In this document: one piece after another, positions 12,701 through 26,400 of the stretch
Layout of the letters: each line of letters begins with the position of its first letter
Position numbering within the stretch: position 1 is the stretch's first letter
From: Brienomyrus brachyistius
Taxonomy: Eukaryota > Chordata > Actinopteri > Osteoglossiformes > Mormyridae
Direction of reading: 5' to 3'
DNA: 64,000 bases
Assembly (NCBI RefSeq): GCF_023856365.1
Contig: NC_064538.1
Span: forward strand, 15,370,435-15,434,434
The notes under the pieces: model-generated
What the model was told of the DNA's origin: nothing
The model's database searches: none
Seen by the model: the letters and a program-made list of their open reading frames with translations, nothing else
Program-made: the position numbers and the translations under genes

Positions 12701-15700
12701 AAACATCTTGTTATTGACAAAGGTCAGAGGAGAAAGGCCAGACAAAAAGCTAACAGGAAGAATACAAAGCAAAAATAACAGCTCAGTGCAGAAATGCTTC
12801 TCTGAATGCGCAACTCACATACTCCTGAAGTGGTTTTGGAGACAGAAATGGGTCTTATTCAGTACTAGCTGCATGTACCTAATAAAGGGGACACTGTATA
12901 TTACATTTTCAATGCTAAAACTCAGGGGTGGCATGTTGCTATGATGTGGAGTAGCGTCGCCTTGCTTCTCTGGCGTTGGGGGATTGTTTCACACCCCTGC
13001 TCTATTTATGGAGTTTATATGTACAGTGTACAGTGTTACAGTGTACAGTGGTAGTGTACAGTGTTCCTCGAGTTTCCTCCAGCAGTCCAAATATATGCTT
13101 CATTGTGTGTGTGTGCAACCCTGCATTGACTAAGCAGCTGAGAGATGGATGTTACAGTAGGGATTGTTTTAGAAATTGGATGTGAATGCTACCCTGCTGA
13201 GGTGTAATATTTAAGATTTATAATGACTGTGTTCTCAAAGTATTTCTCCCTTTTAAGTCTTTAAAGATCAATACCACTAGGCTGAAGTGGTTAATCCTCA
13301 AAGCACAGAACAATTTCTAACAAAGATAAATGCGTTCTTTACAGAAGTAACAAAACGTCTTCTATCAATTTTGTACAGGAAAATAAATTCTTTTACCATG
13401 CATCAATTACTAATTTAACAGAATATTTATCTCAATCCTATATCAGTTACACAATTACATAAGATTTTATTGATCAAAGGGAAAATCTTTTTTTGTGCAG
13501 CAGTATAAATTGATCCACCCACCAGTACTGTTGGAGCGAATCCCTAACATCACAGAGCACAAGGTTGGGGTCCATCCTGGATCAGATGCATTGCAGAGCA
13601 CATGCACTCACACACAATCATACCCCATGGGCATTTTAGCGATACTAACCATCCTACCTGCATGTATTTGGACTGTGGGAGAAATGTGGATTACTCAGAG
13701 GAAACTACCATAAGATGGGAAGAACCACTATAGACACAGCTCCCACCTGTGACCCCTGATCAAGATACATGGCTGGATAGATGGATGGTACGTTGGATGG
13801 ATGGACAGAAATTAGTAACAAGAAAATATATAAGGACAGTGGTGGTGGTACAAGTGAGGTACACCTGCTGTAAATACCAGCTATGGAGGGTGTATATACT
13901 TGAAACAGTGACGCATTATGGAGAGCAGTAATGGAGGCCAGAAGCAGCGACTGGTCACAGGCAGAAAGGAGAGTTTGAAATGCTCACTCTTATCGCAGGG
14001 AGATCAACTAGCTGTTTTCGAGAGGATGGGGCCCATTATTCAGAAAGAAGCACAATACAAACACATTCCTCGTTCCTTCACTACTTCTATAGTGTGTAGA
14101 CGCAGCCCCATGAGACAGCAAGCTTTTCTCAAGAGTTTGTTCAGCCTACCAGGGTTCTTTACCGCGATAGTACACCCCAATGACACTAGCTATGATAGAC
14201 TCATAAAACATGTCGCAGTTTGCTACACTCGCCACAGGTCTCCTCCAGAGAAACAGCCTACTCGGCACTTTCTTGCAGACTCTCCATACTGTCACACCAG
14301 TCCAGCCTATATTGATGTAGACACTAAGGCACTTATAGCCCTGTTACTCTCCTACACTCTCTCTTTGCATGGCAACAGCTGCTCCCTACTCTGCCTGAAG
14401 TCCACCACCAGCTGCTCTGGCTTTCTGGGATTTTGTTGAAAACGGCTCTTTTTACACCGCTCTACAGAACCTGCCATCATATTCCTGTATGCCTTACTAT
14501 TCTTTCATTGATGCATCCTACAATCACAGAATCATCAGAGAATTTCTGAAAATGGCATGAGGCACAGTTTGATCTGGAGTTTTCGATGTTATCTAACGTA
14601 ATGATCTTTGCCCCTCATGCTAAACACCTTTGAGTCGGACAGAAGCACCACTCAGCCACGGTGAAGGACGTCCAAAAACCATACACCGTTCTGGTAATGC
14701 TGGTGTCCAAAGTGTCCCACTTACATTGCCCCAAAGCCTGTAGATCACCTGGTACCTGCTGTTCTGATGGGCTGTAGGTTATTTAGGCCAATCCTGATAA
14801 GTGAGCAAACTGGGGGCAGGCATAACAGGACTGGGGGGGAATCAGGTAGTCTAGATGATATTGTGTTTTGGTCTGCCAGTTGAGAACCCCTGATAGAATT
14901 GATAGATTTACCTTTATGTGAGAGACAATTAGACAGAACAATTTAGCAGGATGGTGGTGGTGGTGGTGGGGAGGGGTTATATTTTCAAAGGGGATGGTTC
15001 TTGTCATTTTTTCCCAAAAGGTGGATGGCATCCACCTGAATCCCTTGACAACTCGACCCCTGTCCATAATCTTATATAAACTGTTTGTTTTTAACAATGC
15101 AGACTAATGCATGCCAACATTATGGACAATTTATCACCGTAACCACTGTTACAACACAGTCCAGCAGGGCACCGTCCATAAGAAAACAGCCTAGCGAACC
15201 TGATATGTAGCCGTTAGGACAAAGGCAAGAGCTACATGGAGGTTTGGAGGGATGCTGCATATCTCACAGCAAGAACCACATCGGTGGCAGGTGGCTGACA
15301 TGCCCACGATAATCACTGACATAGGAGCTAGCCAGGAGACCCTGACTGACCCCCCCCCACAGCACCACCACCTATTATCCCTAAAAAAGAACACTGGTTA
15401 GGGTCTGCGCCTATCTGTCACGACTGACTAGTGATATGGTCCAGGCTAAATTAGACCTACAGCGAGGCTGCCTTTCCTAGCCTTCACACCGAATGAGTCG
15501 GCAGTGGCCACACCAAAATTGGTTGGTGCATATAAACCACTGCACTCTTACTGTATTAGAGATTTTTGCTGTCCTAAAGCAATTTGAATTTGGGCAGATC
15601 ATTTCATGTCACCCTTCTGTTCTAGATACACCTGTGTAAAGAAAAATAACAGCATAAATATCTTCAACTAAATAAAATCCCCAATGAAAGCGGCTGCATA

Positions 15701-17362
15701 TCGCATACATGCCATCTCTTCACAGAACCTGCAGCTCAAAGGAATCAGCAGCCCCTGGGCTGCCTTGCTAAGTGTATCCCTGTACTCCGAGCAGCTCCTT
15801 ACTTCAGCCTCTTCTCCAAAATGCGAAATGTGTGGTTGATTGTATTGAAATCAGGAGACTCACGGCCAGTGTAAACCTTTTCCCCCAAAATGCACATCCT
15901 GCAGCTGGCAGTGTGTCATGTATCTTCCTCTTACGTCATACTGAAGCATCACCCAAAGGGTCTGGAGGCATGTAGGCGAGATGTTTTTGTAGACTTCTGA
16001 AATCATCCTGCTGCCACTGTCAACAGCTGCATCATTAATGAAACTGAGTCAAGCCTGTTTCAGGTAGTCATGCACACCAAAGCCATGAGGCAACCTCGAG
16101 CCGGGCAACATGCAGTGCATCGCTCACTGTTCCTTCCTTTTCCCACATGCACACAGTCATTTGTAAATGTGTTTGTATTGTTTGTCTTGGCCTGTATTCG
16201 CTCATTTCTGCACCACCATCAGGCCCTGTTTCATTTTTTTTAATTCACCAGCAAACAGTGGGTTCAGACTAATGGTCTCTATCAAGATTTTTGACAGCTG
16301 TTAGCCTCAAAGAGTGGTGTGTGATTTTGTGCATTGGGACCCTATACTCGCCATCAGAAGGTTACTGGTTCAAATCCCATGACTGGCATAGAGATCTCAT
16401 CACAGGACTCTGAACCCCAACTGCTCCAGGAATATGACCTGATCATAGTATCTGATCCTCACTATCATGTATCAAAAGCATCTGTTATATGAACACAATT
16501 TTGGGTATCTACTTAGTCCAAATCAAGTATTCAGTAATTTTGTAAAATAGCTACCAGTAGTCAAATGTTACACTGACATTTGTAAAACCAAGTTATTTAA
16601 AATATGCTTGGAAACAGAGCAGTCCACCATTAAGGCAACAGCCTGCATCACTACACTCTCTATCCCTGAGATGCACTGGTCATCTAATGCAGTAAATTCA
16701 ATAAAACTCTCTTTGATGTTTCTTTGGTATGCTGCTGTCTTTGCCTGCCAGATCTGTTTGAACACGTCATATTCCACTGGATGCTTTTCCTTAAGGAGTC
16801 TTAGAACTTTAGTCCTGTGGAAGGTCGCTCTGTTATCCCATGAAATCCTAGCACTACTGACATTGCAGGTCGCTGTGGGCCTGCATTCATTTGCGACTCT
16901 GTGGAAATGTGTACAGTGTGGAAATATTTCAAAGTACTTAAAGCATTCACACTAACCTCAACCTCAAATAAGCCTCCACGCATGAGTCTAACCTGCATTA
17001 AGTCTTGAGTTGTACCAATGCAGTCATGAGTTACATTTATGTCCCTTTACATCACATTTAGGAACTTTCAACTTACGAACTTTCAGACATACAAACGAAG
17101 ACGAGTATGTTCAAATTGTGTTCATTGGGCTCCCGTTTCCTGTCCGCAACATCATTTTGTTTTTCTGCGCGCCAAATCCGTCTAGTACGACTTCTGGCCA
17201 CATGTCACACACAGCGCACAGCATAGCGTGCATACTCACAGCATCCGAGTTCTTAGTACTTGCGTAAACCCTTAAAATGATGTTGAATAATTACTTACAA
17301 ACATAACATTTCAAGTTAGAAACGGCCATTCAGAATGTACCTCGTTCGCAAGTAGAGAAGCA

Positions 17363-17441
<79 letters not shown>

Positions 17442-20400
17442 ACCCTATACTCGCCACACACACACACACACACACAAACAAATGCTAAATGGTATTTTAT
17501 ATCTTCCTTTCACCTCAAGTTAGACCGACTAATTCCTCAGTCTTGACTTCACTGTCACTAATGGAGGGGACTGTACATTTATATGGCCTAGATGTTGACA
17601 AAGTGCAGTCTGCATAGCCTGCTTTTACAATAAAATATGAACATTTTAAAACTGATATGGAGATGTTGGGAAAAATCTCATGAATCAGTTAAAGGAACAG
17701 TTGTCAGTAACTCAAGCAGAAAGAGGAAACCTCCTCTGCCCTCTAGGTCTGTGGACTTCTGTAGGGTACAAATAATGGCCTGGACTGTACCATCTCTAAT
17801 AACACCGTGGGAGAGTAATTATGAGAGAGCTGTAAACAAACAGACAATGCCGGTGATGACTATCCCAGCTGACGAAGAACCACGAGAGAGCGGCAGAAAT
17901 ATTTACAAACAAGCTTTCTAATAACAGAGCTCACATTACAGCTGGCAGAGTGTGGGGAGTGGCAGAGACATTACTGGGAATTCAATCTCACAGTTACTCA
18001 ATCATCTGTTGCCTTTAACGGTTTGCAGGGGGGCTGAATGAAACACAACCTGTTCATGCCGAAAAGACCCTTTTCTTTGCTGTTTGTTAAGCTTGGGTGA
18101 AATAGAAGCCGTGCTGAGCATAGAATTGAGAAAGATATTTTATTCCCTCTCCCGGTGATGAATAAAGCACCAGAAGAGGAATCTGAAGAAAGAGTGAGGG
18201 CAGAAAAAGGGTGAAACGGAATGTGGAGAAAGAGAGAAGCACAAAGAGAGGAAGTGAGGGAGGAAGAGGGTCTCTGCATGACGGCTTCACTTCACTGAAA
18301 GAAAAAGGCCTTTCAGCAGCGTGCAGTAAGCCAACACCATGAATAGTACAGGGGTGTTATTCTCTGCTCTTAAAAGCAAAGAAAGGCCCAAAGGAATCCC
18401 CTTGTCCCCCGGAACTGTGCCATTTTTGCAGTGAAACACAGAAAAACATCTGTACACTGGGCTGACCACCATCATGCAGGCTAAAATCGTTCACCCACCA
18501 CTGTCCTGGCGAGCATCAAGCCAACCGCGCAGATCGGACTGCTAAATTCTTATGATAAGCTAGTATAGTGATAGATCATGGAAGTAAAACAAAGTACTAA
18601 TACATCATTTGCTTCTTAACTCCCCAAGGTAAATATTTATAAATGCCCCATACACCAACAAAGTTCTTTCCACGAAGACTCAAACGCAAATGGACACCAC
18701 TTTGTAAATGATGTTTTACAAACCAAATCCTAGTTATTTGTGAAATTGTGATGAATAATTAAATTCTGGCCTGATGTGTTTCTATACAGGAAAATTTCAT
18801 TTTATTTATTAATTAAATGCATCTTTAAGAATCTTAATCTTAATATTTAGACATAAATTCGAAAAATATATAATCCGGCAGCCCAATAAATGTGAACTAA
18901 GTGAAAATTGAATTAATCTTGATGAACGTTGCTAGCATGTCACCCTGCCATTTTCTACAGTTACAATTAACATGCAGATGTTAAGCAGTCACATTTCATT
19001 CTTTTTAAATCTCACACTGATTGCCTCCTATCACTGCATCTTTATATAGTGACATGACCCAAACATCAATTACACCACAGTAATTTAACTGTGTACTTGC
19101 AGTATATGAATAACAAAGATAATGCAGTAAAATACAATGTAGAATGCAATGCAAATGTTGCTCAGAGCTCCATATTCATCCATGCTGAAACCAAGATGGT
19201 TTATAGGGAAGCATGATATTACAGCGCTTACCCAGGCCGCCTGCTGCAATTATCCTCCCTCCAAGGAACCCAGCCACAAAATCGGCCCGCTTCTCCTTCA
19301 TTCGAGATGCCCGCGTGGATTTGATCCAGATCCCTGCCAAGGGGCACACAGAAGAGTTACGACACTCAAAACAGCACCGCACTCTTAATAATTGGTCATC
19401 ATTTAACTCTTAGTCATTAAACAGTCATTTCAGAATAAGACCACTCTTAGATCAGTCTTCAGTCAATTTGTGGCCTGATTGAGTATTATCGCCATTATTA
19501 AAATTATTATACATTATCTATAATAAATTATTATCTCCTGGGAAGAAGATTTTCATTATATGTCTCCTGCAGGTATTTTTATATTTGCTTGTTCTTGTAT
19601 GAAGCTGACAAAGCTGTAAAGAGTCAAGATTTTCCTTTTCTAGCAAAAACATGCCAAGGAAATCCTAGTACCTTTGCTCGGTGTTCCTGTGTCTCCTGGG
19701 ACTCAACCACTACCATTCTGGCTATAAGTCCAAATCCCTAAATATGGCATCCGAAGAGTAGCCCATCCACAGGGACAATCCTCCGGGCACCAGTGAGCAG
19801 CTGGATTACAGAACCCAACATAAACCTCAGACTCATGCCTTGGACGATTTCCGAACAAACACCAGTGCACAACCAGGGCATGACAGCAGTGAGGAGCGAG
19901 CTCAGCAGAGCTGGAGATCTGAGGTGAAGGTGGAGGCATCGTTCACCTTCAGTCTATCTCTGTGTTTGGATGTGATGCATCACTGACTATGGAATGAAGC
20001 CATGCTACCGACAGGACGCGAATCCCAGCACGCGGTTATGTTGATGCAGGTTGTATGCTGTCTGTCTGGTTAGCTGTCTGCCCGTGAAAAGATTGCATTT
20101 TCTAAATTCTGGATTGCGTGCTTCCCCCCCCCCCCACAAACTCTAGAAAAAAAGTTGCTTCTTTCCAAAACCAAGGACAGAGAGCTATATCTCCTCTCCA
20201 TGGAAACAAGAGAAACACAGAGAGCAGGTGAGGACTGGAGCCTTCCGCCAGTGACGGGAATGAGTCAGCCGGCCCCCTGCACCAGCAACAGCCTAAAGGC
20301 ACATTCTTATCCAAAGATATTTCACTTCCATGATAATCTGACTTCAGAGTGTTTATTTTTCCTCTTTTACATCATTTGGCACTCGAGGGAAGGGTGAAAC

Positions 20401-23400
20401 TGGGAGGACACCTAGTTTACAAAATAGGGATGTAAAGCACCTTGGATTTAAGTGAAGGGATTGCAGGGAGCATCTTACACGTTTCGCAGAAAGATGCACT
20501 CTTTGGTTAAACAGGTATTTTAAAAAAGGTGACCTTTATTAATGAACTACTTTGTTCACTGGTTTGCAGGATTAATGCTACTAATCCTGCAAAGCACACA
20601 TGGACAATTACAAAGAAATGCACATCAACTCATAATTCAACAGCACTGATACACTGAACCTAATTCTGAGCAAAAGTTGGGTGACATAAGTCCGAAGAAG
20701 CAGAGCCAAGACCCGACACCACAAACGGTCTGCTCCAAACAGCCACGTCGGACTGGCCCCGACACACGTGCTCTCCCTTGGATGAATAAGGCATAAGGAT
20801 GTCAAGGCTGCTGCCCTGGAGAGCCCTTAATCACAACAAGCAGATGTGTAATCCACTGTAATGGGCCTCGCTAATCTGTTAGCCCAGACGCGTGGAGCCA
20901 CCTACGCAGGGGGACATGCACTGCCGCCGACATGCGACTAAACCCTGCACTCGAAGGACTAATTTAGCACTTTCAATGGAACAATTAGAACAATTATGCA
21001 AATCAAATAAGTGCGGCAATTAGATATGCAAAACAGTAGAAAAAGGGAGAGAACTGGAGTAAAAGCATGAAATAGGGAAAAGCATTAAGTTACAGACTTA
21101 TTTCAATAGAGCTGAAGTGCACTACGAATTCAGAGAACAAAAATCCATCCTAATGATCATCAGTCTTTATATGTTGAGTAAGGTCAGTATGATGAATCAG
21201 AGTACCTGTGGTTCTCTGTCAGTGTTACTGGAGTTTTAATCAAAGTGTTAGGAATGGTAGTTGAGGTGCATGTCTCATTGCAGTCGCCTTTCTACACTGT
21301 AAGTCAGTGGGGGGTTATCCAGAAAGGGCCACTTTGTATGCTGGTTTTCGCTGCAGCTCCCTAAGTAGATTACGAATTAGAGGACTGTTTGGCTGAAGAG
21401 TCCTCACTCCTGGGTTTGCACAGCTGACCTAAAGGTTACCCCAAAAACCTGCATACACACCGGCCAGTGGCTTGCAACGTAGGCTTGCAACGTAGCCTAA
21501 GAGCACACGTTGACTTATTCAGACCCAGGTGACAGCTCACATGTTCACTTACTCTTCTTACACAGATTCATCACAGAGTGGCTGGTGTCTGACCTGGAAT
21601 GGGGTATACGATTTGAATTTTACTCACATGCACCTGTGACATTTCATGTCCCAGTACTGGTGCAGTTTCCTGTCAGTGATCTGCCCCCTTCTACTCACCT
21701 GTACCTCTTCCTCTACTTGGCTCTTTTTATAACTTTTAATCAGATGGGAAAACAGCCACCAACTCTGATATCCAAGCGATGACAATCCAGCAAGGTGGTG
21801 CTGATGTTTCAGCAGGAACCGGGTACCTGGGTATATTTTTAAAATTCAGAATTGACCCTGGCTGCTGCACTGCCAGGGCGCTCTGCTGGTTTATGGGTGT
21901 AGATCAAGGACAATGCTAAGATTAACAAATCCAACTGGCTGTACTCAATGAATCAATGAATACTGAGCGATCTTTACTGTAATAAAGCTCTGTAGAGAAG
22001 GAGACAGGCTTCCCAAAATGGGACTTAGACCATAAGAGGAACACACCACCTCAATCGAGATCAAGATGAAGACTGTAAAGGAATGGTCAAAATCTCTGTC
22101 TCTCTCATGTTCAGCCCCAAAGGGAGCTTGGCCTCTCTCATAATGATTTGGAGCCCAAAAGCCCCCTGGAGGACATGATCACTCGTTCACTGCCGCAACG
22201 TACACCATCACACGGAGCACACACAGCCCTACCCACAATCCCTTTCTCTGAATGAATGCAGAGGAACATGGGGAGGGATTTTCCACAGCACAGACCCTCA
22301 GCCATAACATGGATTCTGTAAGCTGAAGGAGCCGGTACGTTTGACTGCTTTTAAATAAGGAGACAGCTTATGTCTAACCAGTAGAATATATCTGTTCACA
22401 AGAGTTAACGTAAAACACATTTCCACTGGATTTCATTCATTACCTTGCTTTTCCAGAGCTGCTTCTTTTCACATCAGCAAATCAACACTGGCATTATTTA
22501 TATAAACAGCACAGTGCATAGCTAACTGCATTAGGCATCTTGAGAATATTACTGAAGAGTTCTGTCTTTTTCTTGTTTTTGTACAGTTGCACTGCTTCCT
22601 CACACCGCCTGGATTGGGAGCTCAGACGCTGTTGTGTGACTTGTGCTCCCTAGGACAGGATTCAAGCTTTTCCTGTGACATGGACAAGTGGCGTCTATCA
22701 CAACTACTATCAGTCTATTACATACATAGTCTTCTTCTCCACTGAACACCAGTTAGAGCCCCTAAAGCAGGCACTGAAGGACAGATTAACCTGCTTACAC
22801 CATATTATTTATATGTGAGTGAAATGGGCAAAATGCACAGCCCTGTTAAGGCTATGACTGATTATCCCTCAACCACAAATATATGCAAACCAGCACTGCC
22901 TAGTCAGCAAATCTGGCAGCTTTGGGGAATAAACACATCAAGAGACCATGTTAGACATCTCTGACAGCTGCAGGGCAGCACCAGGGCCAATCTGCAGCTG
23001 TTTGGACAGTGAATACACCTCAGGTATATTCGCATGGTGACAGACCCCAAGGCCACTGCAAAGGAACAGACCCCCAACAGTCTCCCAGAGTAAAGACAAC
23101 CAATGGTCTCTCAGAGAAAAGATCCCTGATAGTCTCCTAGAATAAAGAACCCTAATGGTTTCCCCAAGTGAAGCCCACCAATGGCCTCCCAGAGGGAAGA
23201 CCCCAGATAGTATCTCAGAGTTAAGAGCCTTGATGGTCACCCCTAGTAAAGACCCCTGTTGGCCTCCCAGATTTAAGACCCCTGATCGTCTCCCAGAGTC
23301 ACAACCCCTGATTGTCTCCTATGGAAAAGAACCCTGACAGTTTCCCCTAATAAAGACCGCCAAAAGCTTCCCAGAGTAAAGACCCCCAACAGCCTCTGAA

Positions 23401-26400
23401 AGTAAAGACTCCAGACCAATTGTTAGAGCACAGACACCAGACAGTCTCCCACAACCGACAGTCGAATGTTTCCCACAGCACATCCAATCAGAGAAACACA
23501 GGCAGAACCAGAGGGAGTCAGCATTTGTGTCTCTAATTTAAAGCTTGTTTTTAGTGTATGACCGCAGCTCTTTTTCATAATTGTGTGGGAGATGATGCAG
23601 GGACAGATGTAATCTTACAGTCTGAGACTGTGACCTGAGTATCTGCTGATTATAAATCACTGAACGTCCAATTAAATAAATACTATTACAGAGACAATAA
23701 CTTTCATGTTAATGTTAAGTACAAAGTTCTTTGAGGAAATAAATAAAACATTGATTTGAAGAGCATAGTGGATATTGCAATATTAAGCACATGATAACTT
23801 GCGTAAAATCTTCTTATTTACTCCTGAATGTTTGAAAAACTCTCTCTGAGAAACAATTTCAATAGCGTAGCTGATTCACCTGCAGAATCCGATGAATCCC
23901 GAATCCATCCCAGGTGTGCCAGATGCCGTACGATAAGGCTCCCATCTCCATCCCTGAACACGGTGTCACACCCAGAGTGCAGCCTTGATCTAGGCTCTGG
24001 GTGATGTCACAGACGGTCCAAGAACCCCGTCTCAGTGAGCCCCCAAATTGATTTAAGGGGCACTAATTCAGTCCCTTGAGGCGAAACCTTATCAGGTCAC
24101 AGGCAGCTGGCTGCTCTCAGGGGAGACAGGAGGAGGAGAAGGAGAAATGAAAGGTCTCATCTGGCTTGGGCCTTAGGGAATGGGACAGGATGGAGAGAAG
24201 CTGCAAGACCTCCCACACGTTCAATACAACTCTGAGTGTCTCAGTGACACATTGTAACATTGAAGCCGAAGACTGCCCTCGACTATGCCGATTTTCAAAG
24301 ATAAAAGTGTTTCATCAATAACAATGTGAGGGGAATAGGGTTCTGACTATGGCCGATGGCTCATATGCCTTAAGCCCTCCTCTATGGAAGTTCACTTCCA
24401 AAACCACCCAGCAGTGTCCTGTACAAACCCAAAAACTTTCTGAACAGAGACTTCAAAGAACAATTTGCAGGACACTACGCCTGGGGTGACCTTAACATGC
24501 AGGTACACCCTGCAGTGCATCGTAAAAACAGCACGATTACTAGATGTTTTATGGTAAAGGGGGCATGGCTCTAAGAATAACAAAGCCAACGAATCCCAAT
24601 AATCACACATCAGCCGCCACAACAAGCAGTAATTGTTATCGCTGTAATATAACGTGAGTGTACATATTAAATGCAATAACACAAGTGTTTTAACAACCCC
24701 ACTGGACATGGCTGGTTGCTCATTATGTTACCCAGTCCATGTGGCATGGAGCTCAGAGGAGTTGAAGGGCAGGATGTGGCGGCCTGAAAATAAAACGTAA
24801 AAATGAAAACTCAGCCGGAGAACAAGTTACAGAGATGCCTCCCATGGAGTCGTGGTGGGGTCACCACCAAGATTCAACTATGAAGGAGGAGCGACCGAAG
24901 ACGGTACTGCAGCTGGCGGCCAGACAGACGCGCTCCTCACGAAGGAGAGAGCAGGCTCCTCTCTTTGTATTACATCTTTCTGTGAGCGAGCATCTGGTTA
25001 AACTATCAGCAGTGCTCCTGTTCTGATCGTATCCTACTCATTTAGGTATTTACGCCTGATTTTACTTGTCCCTCTGAGTGCGACACCCATCTGAAATGCT
25101 ATTCTATTCCGACGGGTATTTTCTGCAGCCGTGAGCTTCCTGCCGTACCTTCCTGTTTATCATATATAGTGCCCTCGTTTCCAAAATGCTCCAATCTCTG
25201 CCGGTCCCGGTGGGTAAAGGCTGCATGCCGCGACTCCAGCCTGAATACCAATCAGCAGATTGTGCTGTCAAGCCCCCTCTGTGGCCCCAGCTTGTGTGGT
25301 GTGTGTGTGTGTGTGTGTGTGTGTGGGGGGGATACTACCAATAAATGACTTGGGATAGATGCTCCATTAACCTGCAGAGCCGGCATTTGTGGAGGTACCG
25401 ATCTACTGTAAATCTGGCTTCCCGTCATGGTGCATCTCAAGTGCAGCAGGCATTAAGATGAAAATGAGAGGAAAGCTGGAAGAGGAAGCTCTCAGCACCG
25501 GGGCGCGTCAGTCCATCCCAGGGCCTATGGAACTGAGGCTGCTTCGGTGAATGTGACCGACAGTGTGCTGCAAAAACACTTCGCATTTTTGGGCTCCGTT
25601 TGGGTAGTGGAGACCAAGACAACTGATGAACAGGGTCAATCGTTGATCAGACTTTTAATAATTTTAATACAGACTTTTAATATGACAGCAACTAATCTCG
25701 GCTATATGTCCCACCACTTCTGCTACCTTAAGACTCTGAGCAGCAACTCTAGTGCTTATAAAACATCATACGCAAAGTACACAAATTATCGAGTAAACAG
25801 ATACCAGATACAATTCAATAACTGTCCCAGGTCCCCCTACATACGAACCTCCCCCGACCCCCTACAATGATGCAGGTTCAAAAACCCCAGTGATAAATTA
25901 CATTTAAAAATCTGTGACATACAACAGAAAATGAACGAAATCGGTTAAAGCTCACGCATATTTGAAAAGCAGATTTCAACCCCTCTGCGGACGAGATACC
26001 AGTTTAGATTAAAGATTTCCATTTTCTTGTCATCCAGTGACAAATGAACACATCAAAGTCATGACAAACAAAACATTATTTGCCACGTTGTCTTGCACCT
26101 CCTGCCCATTCTCTGGAGATTATGGCAAGATTAAGTTCTGCTGGGTGGGAGTCTAAATCGCAGCACTTATTGTCTGACAGCACTTCAGGAATTCAGCAGA
26201 GCACTGACAGATGGTGCTGAATAACTGATGCCGCACGTTCATCATCTTACCTGGCATCACACTCGCGCTTTTTTCAAGCATTTCCTGTTTGTTTGCAAAC
26301 AGTGGCACGCTGGTGTAAAGCAAGCCCTGCCATGCCCACCCCACCCCGTACACTAGGGCATCACAGGAAACGCGCAGAAAGAGGCCATGAGTGTTGCTGG

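Noticed and set aside
13918..14439. 173-residue plus-strand open frame
   Set aside because: It lies opposite the L2-like reverse transcriptase remnant, whose motifs are on the minus strand.
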